Part shown: in pieces, positions 47,106-56,921 of the stretch
Layout of the letters: the number at the start of each line of letters is the position of its first letter
Position numbering within the stretch: position 1 is the first letter of the stretch
Notes under the pieces: model-generated
Told to the model about the DNA's origin: nothing
The model's database searches: none
The model's input: only the letters and a program-made list of their open reading frames with translations
Position numbers and translations under genes: made by a program
Source: Cohnella ginsengisoli
Lineage (GTDB): Bacteria > Bacillota > Bacilli > Paenibacillales > Paenibacillaceae
Length of the DNA: 64,000 nt
NCBI RefSeq assembly: GCF_029525555.1
Contig: NZ_JAPDHZ010000004.1
Coordinates: forward strand, 248,001-312,000
Direction: 5' to 3'

Positions 47106-50100
47106 ATGCGTCGCGTGGACGTTAAAGAAAAAGCCCGCAGCCGCGAGCTGCGCGTGTTGGAGCAATGGAAGGCCGAGGATACGTTCCGCAGGTCCATCGA
47201 GAACCGCAACGGCAAGCCGAACTTCGTCTTCTATGAGGGCCCGCCTACGGCGAACGGCAAGCCGCACATCGGCCACGTGCTCGGCCGCGTCATCAAGGAC
47301 TTCGTGAGCCGCTACAAGACGATGTCCGGTTACCGCGTCACCCGCAAGGCCGGATGGGACACGCACGGTTTGCCCGTCGAGCTCGGCGTCGAAAAGCAGC
47401 TTGGCATCTCGGGCAAGCAGGAAATCGAGAACTACGGCGTAGAGCCTTTTATCAAAAAGTGCAAAGAGAGCGTGTTCGAGTACGAACGCCAATGGAGAGA
47501 ACTGACCGAGGCGATCGGCTACTGGACCGATCTCGACAATCCGTATATCACGTTGGAAAACAAGTACATCGAGAGCGTGTGGCATCTGCTGTCCACGATT
47601 CACGGCAAAGGGCTGTTGTACCGCGGCCACCGCGTCAGCCCGTATTGTCCGGACTGCCAGACGACGCTCAGCTCGCACGAAGTCGCGCAAGGCTACGAAG
47701 ACGTGAAAGACTTGACCGCGACGGCAAAGTTCAAATTGAAGGACAGCGGCGAGTTCGTCCTTGCCTGGACGACGACGCCATGGACGCTGCCGTCCAATGT
47801 CGCGCTGGCCGTGCACCCGGATAACGAGTACGTACGCGTCAGTCAAAACGGCGAGACGTACATCGTGGCCGGCACGCTGGCCGAAAAGGTCATGAAAGGC
47901 GAGTACGAGACGCTCGGCACCTTAAAAGGGAAGGAGCTCGTCGGCCTGGCTTACGAGCCGTTGTTCCCTTATGCGGGCGGTCCGCTGGACGGCGCGTATC
48001 GCGTCATCGACGCGGCGTTCGTCTCCGACTCGAGCGGTACGGGCATCGTCCACATCGCGCCGGCGCACGGCGAGGACGACTATCGCGTCGCCCGCGAGCA
48101 TGGCGTGCCGATGCTGCAGCTCGTGAACGGCCAAGGCCGCTACACGGACGAGGTGAAGGGCTTCGCAGGACGCTTCGTCAAGGACCCGGAGGTCGACATC
48201 GACATCGTGAAGTCGCTGTCGGAGCGTGGCCTGCTGTATCACAAGGAGAAGCACGAGCATAGCTATCCGTTCTGCTGGCGCTGCAAGACGCCGCTGCTAT
48301 ACTACGCGACCGAGAGCTGGTTCATCAAGACGACGGCGGTCAAGGATCAGCTGATCGAGAACAATAAAGGCATCGCCTGGTATCCGGAGCATTTGCGCGA
48401 CGGCCGGTTCGGCAAGTTCCTCGAGGACCTGGTCGATTGGAACATCAGCCGCAACCGCTACTGGGGCACGCCGCTTAACGTATGGACCTGCGACGACTGC
48501 GGCGCGGAAAAATCGCCGGGCAGCATCGCGGAGCTCCGCGAGGCGGCCGTGGGCGAGGTAGCCGAAGATATCGAGCTGCACAAGCCTTACGTCGACGCGA
48601 TCGAACTGCGCTGCGCATGCGGCGGCACGATGCACCGGACGCCGGAGGTCATCGACGTCTGGTTCGACAGCGGCTCGATGCCGTTCGCGCAGCAGCATTA
48701 TCCGTTCGAGAACCAGGAGCGCTTCGAGGAGCAATACCCCGCCGATTTCATTTGCGAAGGAATCGACCAGACGCGCGGATGGTTTTTCAGCCTGCTGGCC
48801 GTCTCCACGCTGTACAACGGCAGGGCGCCATACAAGTCGGTCATCTCGACAGGGCACGTGCTGGACGAGAACGGGCAGAAGATGAGCAAATCCAAGGGCA
48901 ACGTCATCGACCCTTGGGACATCATCGAAGAGTTCGGCACGGATGCCTTCCGCTGGGCGCTGCTCGCCGACAGCGCGCCTTGGAACAGCAAGCGGTTTTC
49001 CAAGGGCATCGTCGCAGAAGCGAAGTCAAAGGTCGTCGACACGATCGTGAACACGCATGCGTTCTACGCGCTGTACGCCACGATCGACGGCTACAAGCCG
49101 GAAGAACATGCCGCGAAGCCGTCGGCCAACAAGCTGGACCGCTGGATCCTGTCGCGGCTCAACTCGCTCGTGAGCGCGACTGTCGAAGGTCTCGACGCCA
49201 ACGACTTCCTGAATCCGGCGAAGCGCATCGAAGCGTTCGTCGACGAGCTGTCCAACTGGTACGTGCGCCGTTCCCGCGACCGCTTCTGGGGAAGCGGTCT
49301 CGGCGAAGACAAAGTCGCGGCTTACCAGACGCTCGGCGGCGTGCTGCTGACCTTGGCGAAGCTGATCGCGCCTTACTTGCCGTTCCTTGCCGAAGATCTG
49401 TACGGCAACCTCGGCGGCAAGGGCAGCGTTCACCTGGCCGATTATCCGGTAGCGGACGCCGGCGCGATCGACGCCGCGCTCGAGCGCGACATGGAGACGG
49501 CCCGCGGTATCGTCGAGCTCGCGCGCAACGTGCGCAACGAAACGGGACTGAAGACGCGCCAGCCGCTGTCCGAGCTGCTCGTCGCCCTGAGCGTGCCGTT
49601 TGACGCCGCCGAATACGAGGAGATCGTCAAAGACGAGATCAACGTGAAGGCCGTCACGCTCGTGACCGAGGACAGCGGATTCGTCGACTACACGCTCAAG
49701 CTGAACCTGAAGCTGGCCGGCAAAAAGTACGGCAAACACGTCGGTCCGATCCAGGGCAAGCTGAAGTCGCTGTCGGCCGAGGAAGCGCGCGAGATCGTGT
49801 CGTCCGGCGAGCTGGCCTATACTTCGCCGGAAGGCGAGGCGCTCGCGGTGACACTGGACGAACTGCTCGTCGAAAAGCAGGCGAAGCCCGGCTTCGCGTC
49901 CGCCTCGGGCGGCGGCGTCACCGTCGCGCTCAACACCGAGCTGACGCCTGCGCTCGTGCAGGAAGGCATCGTGCGCGAAGTGATCCGCGCCGTGCAGGAC
50001 CAGCGCAAGAAGCTCGATCTGCCGATCGAGCAAAGAGTCGGCCTCGTGCTCGAGGCGGATGCCGAGACCGAAGCGGCGCTGCGCGCCTTCGACGACGTGC

Positions 50101-50207
50101 TGCGGGACAACGTGCTTGTCAATGACGTATCGTTCGGACGCACCGACGCGACGGAGACGGTGCAGGCCGGCGAGCTTCGCATCGGCATCGCGATCGTTGC
50201 CGGTTAA
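47106..50207 (+). CDS. ileS: Isoleucyl-tRNA synthetase (long, eukaryote-like type)
   Basis: Charges tRNA-Ile. 1033 residues, about 110 longer than the classical Bacillus enzyme, with the RELRVLEQWKAEDTF start and the editing and C-terminal layout of the second bacterial IleS group, related to eukaryotic and mupirocin-tolerant enzymes. HIGH at 54-57, KMSKS at about 592-596. Three in-frame ATGs lie at 47097, 47100 and 47106; the last is 9 bases after AAGGA. Controlled by the T-box leader upstream. Confidence 0.95.
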   Translation: MRRVDVKEKARSRELRVLEQWKAEDTFRRSIENRNGKPNFVFYEGPPTANGKPHIGHVLGRVIKDFVSRYKTMSGYRVTRKAGWDTHGLPVELGVEKQLGISGKQEIENYGVEPFIKKCKESVFEYERQWRELTEAIGYWTDLDNPYITLENKYIESVWHLLSTIHGKGLLYRGHRVSPYCPDCQTTLSSHEVAQGYEDVKDLTATAKFKLKDSGEFVLAWTTTPWTLPSNVALAVHPDNEYVRVSQNGETYIVAGTLAEKVMKGEYETLGTLKGKELVGLAYEPLFPYAGGPLDGAYRVIDAAFVSDSSGTGIVHIAPAHGEDDYRVAREHGVPMLQLVNGQGRYTDEVKGFAGRFVKDPEVDIDIVKSLSERGLLYHKEKHEHSYPFCWRCKTPLLYYATESWFIKTTAVKDQLIENNKGIAWYPEHLRDGRFGKFLEDLVDWNISRNRYWGTPLNVWTCDDCGAEKSPGSIAELREAAVGEVAEDIELHKPYVDAIELRCACGGTMHRTPEVIDVWFDSGSMPFAQQHYPFENQERFEEQYPADFICEGIDQTRGWFFSLLAVSTLYNGRAPYKSVISTGHVLDENGQKMSKSKGNVIDPWDIIEEFGTDAFRWALLADSAPWNSKRFSKGIVAEAKSKVVDTIVNTHAFYALYATIDGYKPEEHAAKPSANKLDRWILSRLNSLVSATVEGLDANDFLNPAKRIEAFVDELSNWYVRRSRDRFWGSGLGEDKVAAYQTLGGVLLTLAKLIAPYLPFLAEDLYGNLGGKGSVHLADYPVADAGAIDAALERDMETARGIVELARNVRNETGLKTRQPLSELLVALSVPFDAAEYEEIVKDEINVKAVTLVTEDSGFVDYTLKLNLKLAGKKYGKHVGPIQGKLKSLSAEEAREIVSSGELAYTSPEGEALAVTLDELLVEKQAKPGFASASGGGVTVALNTELTPALVQEGIVREVIRAVQDQRKKLDLPIEQRVGLVLEADAETEAALRAFDDVLRDNVLVNDVSFGRTDATETVQAGELRIGIAIVAG

Positions 50208-50305
50208 ACACCGGCGAAGCTCGGGCAGCCTAAGGCTGTCTCGCGTCGCAAGGGTATGAACCGCCGCGATTTGAGCCAACCTGAATAAAAGCAGGAAGCG
50301 ATAAC

Positions 50306-50370
50306 GAGTCCTGTCCGCAAGCGAACGCAAGGCCTTTTGGCCAGGCGTTCCGGCGGCAGGGCTCTTTTTT
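50306..50370 (+). terminator. Long terminator hairpin after ileS
   Basis: GAGTCCTG arm pairs (with G-T pairs) with CAGGGCTC; inner stems GAACGC/GCGTTC and GGCC/GGCC; T6 tract. Confidence 0.8.
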
Positions 50371-50393
50371 CGCGCGGGAGGCAGGGGAGCTTC

Positions 50394-50761
50394 ATGAGCG
50401 AGAACAAGCCCGCCGGGGGGGATCTGACGCGCGGATGAAGACGCTGGCGGAGGAAGCGAGCGCACTGAGGCGTTTACTCGAAGGGTTGTCCAGGCGGCTG
50501 GACGAGCTGGCGGTGCAGATGGAAAAGGCGCAGCTAAGAGATTACGTGAATCTCATGAGCAGGCCGTGGCAGCTTATTTGGCGCAACTGGCTGTCGGGCA
50601 TCGCCAGAGGCATCGGCATTGCGCTTGGTTTTACCTTTTTCGCGGCTACGATCGTATGGCTGCTTCAAATCCTCGGCGCGTTGAACTTGCCGATCATCGG
50701 CGACTACATCGCCGAGATCGTGAAGATCGTCCAGCGGCAGCTGGAGATCGAACATTATTGA
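50394..50761 (+). CDS. DUF5665 family membrane protein (frame break at 50415-50421)
   Basis: Small protein with an N-terminal coiled coil (LRRLLEGLSRRLDELAVQ) and two hydrophobic segments (GIALGFTFFAATIVWLLQIL). ATG at 50394 with GCAGGGGAG upstream. G7 at 50415-50421 breaks the frame; G6 gives MSENKPAGGSDARMKTL and 121 residues. Without repair only a start at 50435 is left. Function unknown. Confidence 0.78.
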
Positions 50762-50803
50762 ATAGGGGCGGCCGATTCGCTGGCGACGAACACGAATACG
50801 AAT

Positions 50804-50833
50804 AGACGCCCGCCCGAAGGCAGGCGTCTTCTT
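50804..50833. terminator. Bidirectional terminator between convergent genes
   Basis: GACGCCCGCC / GGCAGGCGTC, followed by TTCTT on the + strand. Confidence 0.7.
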
Positions 50834-51575
50834 AATCGGTCGTTTGTTCGTCGGACCAAATGTCCGGCTCCAGCAGGCCTTCGCCTTCGTGCGATTCGAG
50901 GTATCTACGATAGGCGCCGTTGCGCACGATTCCGCTCGAGCGACCGGTAATATCCGCTGCGAGAAAGCTCTCGATCGGCTCCACGAAGCCGTCGTTTTCA
51001 TCCGATTCGATATAGAGCGCGCCGTAATCGTCGTTGTTGTTCCCTTCGGCCATGGCCGGACTGTCGGAGTTGCCCCACGATTCGACGATTTGCCAGGCGT
51101 CCTCTCCGTCAAAGCCGTTTTGCTCGTCGCTTTCGTCCATGCTGGTGCGCCCGAACGGCGGATGCAAAAACAGCTCTTCGGCCGGCCGGCCTTCTTTTTC
51201 CGCCTGAACCGGCTCATGCTCTACGCAGAACACCGCGGTCGGCATCGCCGCCAGCCGCTCGGCCGGAATGAATTTGCCGCAAGCCTCGCAAATGCCGTAC
51301 TCGCCCGTATCCATGCGGCGGATAGCCGCTTCTACTTTTTCCAGCGTCAGCGCTTCGCGTTCAAGCAGGGCGATGTCTTTGGCCCGCTCGAACGTCTCCG
51401 TGCCGGCGTCCGCGGGATGATTATCGATGCCGCTGAGTTCGCCCGTGGCGTCGCGGTAGCTATCCGTCAGGCCGAAGTGACCGTTCGCGCCGACGCGGCG
51501 CTCGATATCGGCCCGAAGATCCAGCAGCCGCCGGCGCTGCTCGGACATGAAGCTGTCGGACAACGTACGATGCAT
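50832..51575 (-). CDS. TraR/DksA-type zinc-finger protein (YteA/YlyA-like)
   Basis: 247 residues: coiled-coil N-terminus (SEQRRRLLDLRADIERRV), a DNHPAD segment, then a DksA-type zinc finger CEACGKFIPAERL...FCVEH, and an acidic C-terminal half. Relatives in Bacillus (YlyA, between ileS and lspA) bind RNA polymerase; the same position here argues for orthology, although this copy is inverted. ATG at 51575 has AAGGAGGG upstream; the longer frame to 51611 would start before that site. Confidence 0.88.
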   Translation of the reverse strand: MHRTLSDSFMSEQRRRLLDLRADIERRVGANGHFGLTDSYRDATGELSGIDNHPADAGTETFERAKDIALLEREALTLEKVEAAIRRMDTGEYGICEACGKFIPAERLAAMPTAVFCVEHEPVQAEKEGRPAEELFLHPPFGRTSMDESDEQNGFDGEDAWQIVESWGNSDSPAMAEGNNNDDYGALYIESDENDGFVEPIESFLAADITGRSSGIVRNGAYRRYLESHEGEGLLEPDIWSDEQTTD

Positions 51576-51797
51576 GCCGATCCCTCCTTGATTTTGTCGC
51601 GAAGCGTTCATGGCGTTCCATACGACAGCTAGTTTGCGCGCATGGGCGAAGAATCATGTCGGGCGGGGGACAACATGTATTGGAGACGCTGCCGTGAATT
51701 GGCGAAAGACGTTGGACGCCCGCTCCGGCGGTATGTTAAAATCAGTGCATTCGGCCAAAGCGGTCAGAATCATTCGCGGAAGGGCGGCAATCCGGAC

Positions 51798-52328
51798 ATG
51801 CAACGACGTCAAATCGGCTTATGGGTGTACTATCTCGCGGCTGCGGTCGTATTCGCCATCGATTACGTATCCAAGAAGCTCATCGAGCACAACCTGGAAT
51901 TGAACGAGCAGATCAAGGTCATCGGCAACTTTTTCCTCATCACGTTTATTCACAACCGGGGAGCGGCTTTCGGCATCCTGCAGGAGCAGCGCTGGTTTTT
52001 CTTGCTGATCACCGTCGTCGTCGTCAGCGCCATCGTCATCTATTTGAACCGGTCGCACCGGAACAACAGAAGGCTGATGCTCGCCGCGCTGTCGCTGATT
52101 TTGGGCGGCGCTCTCGGCAACTTTCTCGATCGCGCGTTTTACGGACAAGTCGTCGATTTCCTGCAATTCAACTTCGGATCTTATACGTTCCCGATTTTTA
52201 ATATCGCCGATTCAGCGATCGTCGTCGGCGTATGTCTGATCATTCTCGATTCGCTGCTCACGCCCACACCGACACAGGAGACCAAGAATGAAAAACACAA
52301 CGAACCGAGCGAACGCCAGCCGGTCTGA
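51798..52328 (+). CDS. lspA: Lipoprotein signal peptidase LspA
   Basis: Aspartic protease (signal peptidase II) that matures lipoproteins; target of globomycin. 176 residues, four membrane helices; FIHNRGAAFGIL, the first catalytic Asp in GGALGNFLDR and the second in FNIADSAIVVG. ATG at 51798 with GGAAGGG upstream. Charged C-terminal tail. Confidence 0.94.
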   Translation: MQRRQIGLWVYYLAAAVVFAIDYVSKKLIEHNLELNEQIKVIGNFFLITFIHNRGAAFGILQEQRWFFLLITVVVVSAIVIYLNRSHRNNRRLMLAALSLILGGALGNFLDRAFYGQVVDFLQFNFGSYTFPIFNIADSAIVVGVCLIILDSLLTPTPTQETKNEKHNEPSERQPV

Positions 52329-52344
52329 AAAAGAGGATTCAACC

Positions 52345-53331
52345 ATGACGTCGCCCCCGAACTGGGAGCGACTGCCCGTTCTGCCCGAAGAAGACGAGGA
52401 GAGCGCGTCGGGCACGCTGTCCTGGGAGATCGGCGAGGAAGCCGCGGGACAGCGCGTCGACAAGTTCTTGGCCGCCGCGATCGAAGGCGAGTCCGTATCG
52501 CGTTCGCAAATCCAGGATTGGATCCGCGACGGACATGTGCTTGTAGGCGGCATCAAGGTGAAGCCGAACGCCAAGCTGCAAGCGGGCAGCGCGTTGACCT
52601 TGGACATGCCCGACGCGGCGCCGATCGAGGCGCAGCCGGAAGACATCCCGCTGAACGTCGTCTATGAAGACGGAGACGTCATCGTCATCGACAAGCCGCG
52701 TGGCTTCGTCGTTCATCCCGCCCCGGGGCACGCTTCGGGCACCGTCGTAAACGCGTTGCTGCATCACTGCCGCGACCTGTCCGGGATCAACGGAAGCCTG
52801 CGTCCCGGCATCGTGCACCGCATCGATAAGGATACGTCCGGCCTGCTCATGGCGGCGAAAAACGACCTGGCGCATGCCTCGCTCGCCCAGCAGCTCAAGG
52901 ACCACTCCGTCACGCGGCGCTATACGGCGCTTGTATACGGCAACGTACCGCATGATCGCGGGACGATCGACGCGCCGATCGGACGCGACACGAGCGACCG
53001 CAAGCTTTTCACCGTCACGGAAAAGGGCGCGAAACGGGCCGTTACGCATTTCAACGTGCTTGAGCGCTTCGGGGATTACACGCTGGTCGAGCTGCAGCTC
53101 GAGACGGGGCGCACCCATCAGATCCGCGTGCATATGAAATACATCGGCCATACGATCGTGGGCGACCCGTTCTACGGCGGCCGCGCCGGCCGAACGCTCG
53201 GCATGGAGGGTCAAGCGCTCCACGCGGGCGTGCTCGGCTTCGATCATCCGCGCACCGCGGAGCGGCTCCTGTTCGAGGCGCCGCTGCCCCAGGATATGGA
53301 GCATGCGCTGTACATGCTCCGCACCCGCTAG
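52345..53331 (+). CDS. rluD: Pseudouridine synthase, RluD/RluA family (YlyB)
   Basis: Isomerises uridines in large-subunit rRNA. S4 domain (QRVDKFLAAAIEGESVSRSQI), then the catalytic domain with Asp in VHRIDKDTSGLLM, RRYTALVYG and LETGRTHQIRVHM. Two starts are plausible: ATG 52345 (AGAGGA 7 bases upstream), chosen for family-like length, or ATG 52288 with AGGAG and a 41-base overlap with lspA. Gene order lspA-ylyB-pyr matches Bacillus. Confidence 0.93.
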   Translation: MTSPPNWERLPVLPEEDEESASGTLSWEIGEEAAGQRVDKFLAAAIEGESVSRSQIQDWIRDGHVLVGGIKVKPNAKLQAGSALTLDMPDAAPIEAQPEDIPLNVVYEDGDVIVIDKPRGFVVHPAPGHASGTVVNALLHHCRDLSGINGSLRPGIVHRIDKDTSGLLMAAKNDLAHASLAQQLKDHSVTRRYTALVYGNVPHDRGTIDAPIGRDTSDRKLFTVTEKGAKRAVTHFNVLERFGDYTLVELQLETGRTHQIRVHMKYIGHTIVGDPFYGGRAGRTLGMEGQALHAGVLGFDHPRTAERLLFEAPLPQDMEHALYMLRTR

Positions 53332-53449
53332 AATTTCTGCAAATGATCGACGGATTTGTCCATGGCGGCAGGGGCCCTTTTTAAGGCATATTGGTACCAT
53401 AGCAAGCGATCCCATCACACGTCCGCCATCGGACAAGGAGTGTCGTCAA

Positions 53450-54703
53450 GTGAGCGTCGAACAATATCAAGGCACCTTCATTCAACAGCAATTCGCGGAC
53501 CGCATCGGCGGCGCGAACTACGGCAAGGATACGAACATTTATAAGTTCGAAAAAATCAAGCGCGCGAAGGCTGCGGCTAAGGCTGCGTTCCCGGATATCG
53601 AGCTGATCGACCTCGGCGTCGGCGAGCCCGACGAGAAGGCCGACGACGGCATCATCGCCAAGCTCGCCGAAGAAGCGGCAAAGCCGGAGAACCGTGGCTA
53701 CGCCGACAACGGCATTCCCGAATTCAAGGCTGCGGCCGCGAAGTACCTGAAGGAAGTGTTCTCGGTAGACGGCATCGACCCGGCCACCGAGATCGTCCAC
53801 TCGATCGGCTCCAAGCCCGCGCTTGCGATGATGCCTTCGGCGTTCATCAATCCGGGCGACGTCGCGATCATGACCGTACCGGGCTATCCGGTGCTCGGCA
53901 CGCATACGAAGTATCTCGGCGGCGAAGTATACAACGTCAAGCTGACGAAGGAAAACAATTTCCTGCCCGACCTGTCCGCCATTCCGGCCGACATTGCGAA
54001 GCGCGCCAAGCTTCTGTACCTGAACTACCCGAACAATCCGACGGGCGCGGCCGCTACCCCAGCGTTTTTCGCGGAAGTCGTCGAATGGGCGAAGAAAAAC
54101 GAAGTCGTCGTCGTGCACGACGCACCGTATGCCGCGCTCACCTATGACGGCGTGAAGCCGCTGAGCTTCCTGTCCGTACCGGGCGCCAAGGATATCGGCG
54201 TCGAGCTGCACTCGCTGTCCAAGTCTTACAACATGACCGGCTGGCGGATCGGCTTCGTCGCGGGCAATCCCCTGATCGTGAAGGCGTTCAGCGACATCAA
54301 GGACAACAACGACTCCGGCCAGTTCATCGCGATTCAAAAGGCTGCCGCATACGGCCTTGCGAATCCGTCGATCACGGAAGCGATCGCCCAGAAGTATTCG
54401 CGCCGTCACGACCTGCTGGTCGCCGCGCTGAACGAGATCGGCTTCAAGGCCGAAAAGCCGAAGGGCTCGTTCTTCCTGTACGTCGAAGCGCCGAAGGGCA
54501 TCAAGGGCGGCCAGCGCTTCGCGACGGGCGAGGACTTCTCCCAGTTCCTCATTCGCGAAAAGCTGATCTCCTCCGTACCGTGGGATGACGCAGGCCAGTT
54601 CGTCCGCTTCTCCGTCACGTTCCTTGCCGCCGGCGAGGAAGAAGAACGCCGCGTCATCGGCGAGATCAAGCGCCGACTGACGGACGTCGAATTCGAATTT
54701 TAA
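53450..54703 (+). CDS. dapL: LL-diaminopimelate aminotransferase
   Basis: PLP enzyme of the one-step DapL route from tetrahydrodipicolinate to LL-DAP for lysine and peptidoglycan. 417 residues: LIDLGVGEPDEKADD, YADNGIPEFK, PGYPVLGTHTKYLGG, LNYPNNPTGA and the PLP lysine in HSLSKSYNMTGWR. GTG at 53450 has AAGGAG 9 bases upstream. It lies between the rluD gene and the pyr operon, where Bacillus has no such gene, and supplies the substrate implied by the DAP-type MurE. Confidence 0.93.
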   Translation: MSVEQYQGTFIQQQFADRIGGANYGKDTNIYKFEKIKRAKAAAKAAFPDIELIDLGVGEPDEKADDGIIAKLAEEAAKPENRGYADNGIPEFKAAAAKYLKEVFSVDGIDPATEIVHSIGSKPALAMMPSAFINPGDVAIMTVPGYPVLGTHTKYLGGEVYNVKLTKENNFLPDLSAIPADIAKRAKLLYLNYPNNPTGAAATPAFFAEVVEWAKKNEVVVVHDAPYAALTYDGVKPLSFLSVPGAKDIGVELHSLSKSYNMTGWRIGFVAGNPLIVKAFSDIKDNNDSGQFIAIQKAAAYGLANPSITEAIAQKYSRRHDLLVAALNEIGFKAEKPKGSFFLYVEAPKGIKGGQRFATGEDFSQFLIREKLISSVPWDDAGQFVRFSVTFLAAGEEEERRVIGEIKRRLTDVEFEF

Positions 54704-54742
54704 TCGTTGTTCCAGCGGGGGCCTCCAGGCTCCCGCTCTTTG

Positions 54743-54771
54743 TTGACAGACCCTGTCGAAAATGAGATAAT
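54743..54771 (+). promoter_or_regulatory. Sigma-A promoter of the pyr operon
   Basis: TTGACA (54743-54748), 17-bp spacer, GATAAT (54766-54771). Confidence 0.85.
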
Positions 54772-54799
54772 AGGCCTCAATGAAACCGTACCTTTAATT

Positions 54800-54944
54800 C
54801 AGTCCCGTGAGAACTGGCAAGGTGGCGCGAATACTACGGATGAGATCCGACGCGGATCGTACTTGGACCGGCTATGCGGTCCGGTTCACAGCGTCATCAT
54901 CTTCGTATGTCCCGACCTCCTTGGCTAGCCAAGGAGGTTTTTTG
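54800..54944 (+). promoter_or_regulatory. PyrR-dependent attenuator
   Basis: CAGTCCCGTGAGAACTGG (54800-54817) followed by CAAGG matches the PyrR anti-antiterminator loop. Downstream, ACCTCCTTGGC / GCCAAGGAGGT (54915-54938) plus T6 forms the terminator. With uridine nucleotides PyrR should bind the loop and favour termination. Only this one attenuator was found in the operon. Confidence 0.88.
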
Positions 54945-54974
54945 ATGCCGTCTTACCGAGGAGGAGGCGCACCC

Positions 54975-55544
54975 GTGCAGGAATCCCCGAACATCATCAT
55001 GGACGAGGCTGCCATCCGCAGGGCGCTGACGCGGATCGCGCACGAGATTTTGGAGAAAAACAAAGGGATCGAGGGCTGCGCGATCGTCGGAATCCGGACG
55101 CGGGGCGTCTACCTTGCCCGAAGGATCGCCGAGCGGATTCGCGAGATCGAAGGCAGCCCGATCGCGGCATGCGAGCTGGACATCACGCGTTACCGCGACG
55201 ATCGCCCGCTTGCCGATACGGTATCCGCAGGCGTCGTATGCAGCGACGGGGACCGCTCGTTCGACGTGAAGGACAAGCGCATCATCCTGTTCGACGACGT
55301 GCTCTACACGGGCCGTACGATCCGGGCGGCGATGGACGCGCTCATGGATTGCGGACGGCCGCAGTCGATCCAGCTGGCCGTGCTCGTGGACCGCGGGCAT
55401 CGCGAGCTGCCGATCCGGCCGGACTACGTCGGCAAAAACGTGCCGACGTCGAAGCACGAGCAGATCGAGGTGTCGCTGACGGAGATCGACGGCGACGACC
55501 GGGTGATGATCAAGCATCCGCGAGAAGCGGAAGTGGGCGGCTAA
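54975..55544 (+). CDS. pyrR: Pyr operon attenuator protein / uracil phosphoribosyltransferase PyrR
   Basis: RNA-binding regulator with uracil phosphoribosyltransferase activity. IMDEAAIRRALTRIAHEI, VGIRTRGVYLARRIAERI, and the PRPP loop ILFDDVLYTGRTIRAAMDAL. GTG at 54975 is preferred: GAGGAGGAGG 8 bases upstream and a family-like N-terminus, 189 residues. An in-frame ATG at 54945 follows the terminator stem. Confidence 0.93.
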   Translation: MQESPNIIMDEAAIRRALTRIAHEILEKNKGIEGCAIVGIRTRGVYLARRIAERIREIEGSPIAACELDITRYRDDRPLADTVSAGVVCSDGDRSFDVKDKRIILFDDVLYTGRTIRAAMDALMDCGRPQSIQLAVLVDRGHRELPIRPDYVGKNVPTSKHEQIEVSLTEIDGDDRVMIKHPREAEVGG

Positions 55545-55596
55545 GCACTTCGTAATGGATGTGCTGCCCAACTAGCAAAAGGAGGAAGAAAATCCT

Positions 55597-56916
55597 TTGA
55601 CGACGACCTGGATACTTAACGGACTTACGATCGATACCGAGACCGGAAATACGGTCAAAAAGCACTTGAAGCTGGAGAACGGCCTGGTCGCGCAATGGCT
55701 CGACGGATCGGCGGCGCCGGACGTCGGCGGAGCCGAAGTCATCGATGCCGCCGGCAAGCTCGTATCGCCCGGATTGATCGACATGCACGTGCACCTGCGC
55801 GAGCCGGGCTTCGAACATAAGGAAACGATCGCTTCCGGAACGGCTTCGGCGGCGAAGGGCGGCTTCACGACGATCGCCTGCATGCCGAACACGCGGCCTG
55901 TCATCGATACGCCGGATACGGTGAAGCTGGTGTTGGACAAAGCCGAGGCCGCTTGCGGCGTGCGCGTCCTCCCGTACGCGGCGATCACTAAGAACGAGCT
56001 TGGCCGCGAGCTCACCGACTTCGCGGCGCTCAAAAGCGCAGGCGCCATCGGGTTCACCGACGACGGCGTCGGCGTGCAAAACGCGCAAATGATGAAAAAC
56101 GCGATGGCGCTGGCGAAGTCGCTCGACATGCCGATCATCGCGCACTGCGAGGACGATTCGCTCGTCGTCGGCGCCGCGGTGTCCGAGGGCGCGTTTGCGA
56201 AGCGTCACGGCTTGAAGGGCATTCCGAACGAATCCGAAGCGATTCACGTCGGACGGGACATTTTGCTGTCGGAGGCGACGGGCGTGCACTATCACGTGTG
56301 CCACGTCAGCACCGAGCAGTCGATCCGGCTGATCAAGCTGGGCAAGTCGGTCGGCGTAAACGTCACCGCGGAGGTTTGTCCGCATCACCTGCTGCTGTCT
56401 GACGAAGATATTCCGGACAGCATGGACGCGAACTGGAAAATGAACCCGCCGCTGCGCACGCCGCGCGACGTGGAAGCCTGCATCAAAGCGCTCGAGGACG
56501 GAACGATCGACATCATCGTTACCGACCATGCGCCGCACAGCGAGGAAGAGAAGGCGAAGGGCATGGAGCGCGCGCCGTTCGGCATCGTCGGCTTCGAGAC
56601 GGCGTTCCCGCTGCTGTACACGAAGTTCGTCAAGACCGGACGCTGGACGCTGGGGTTCCTGCTGAGCCGGATGACGAGCGATCCTGCCCGGGTGTTCGGG
56701 CTGGAGACGGGCAAGCTTGAAGTCGGGTCGCCGGCGGACATCACGCTGATCGATCTGGACGGCGAACGCGAAGTCGATCCGGCGAGCTTCCTGACAAAAG
56801 GACGCAACACGCCGTTCACGGGCTGGAAGCTGTCGGGCTGGCCAGCACTGACGATTGTCGCAGGCAATACGGTCTGGAGCGAAGAGCAAGGCATACTTAA
56901 GAGCAGCGAGGAGTGA
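55597..56916 (+). CDS. pyrC: Dihydroorotase PyrC
   Basis: Zinc enzyme cyclising carbamoyl-aspartate to dihydroorotate. 439 residues: the HVHLREPG metal motif, CMPNTRPVIDT, HCEDDSLV, and VTDHAPHSEEEK. TTG at 55597 follows AAAGGAGGAA. It comes only 52 bases after pyrR; the expected pyrB (and pyrP) are not there. Confidence 0.95.
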   Translation: MTTTWILNGLTIDTETGNTVKKHLKLENGLVAQWLDGSAAPDVGGAEVIDAAGKLVSPGLIDMHVHLREPGFEHKETIASGTASAAKGGFTTIACMPNTRPVIDTPDTVKLVLDKAEAACGVRVLPYAAITKNELGRELTDFAALKSAGAIGFTDDGVGVQNAQMMKNAMALAKSLDMPIIAHCEDDSLVVGAAVSEGAFAKRHGLKGIPNESEAIHVGRDILLSEATGVHYHVCHVSTEQSIRLIKLGKSVGVNVTAEVCPHHLLLSDEDIPDSMDANWKMNPPLRTPRDVEACIKALEDGTIDIIVTDHAPHSEEEKAKGMERAPFGIVGFETAFPLLYTKFVKTGRWTLGFLLSRMTSDPARVFGLETGKLEVGSPADITLIDLDGEREVDPASFLTKGRNTPFTGWKLSGWPALTIVAGNTVWSEEQGILKSSEE

Positions 56917-56921
56917 TCGGG

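Noticed and set aside
55545..55596. Remnant of pyrB between pyrR and pyrC
   Set aside because: The 52-base gap has no recognisable PyrB C-terminal sequence in any frame.
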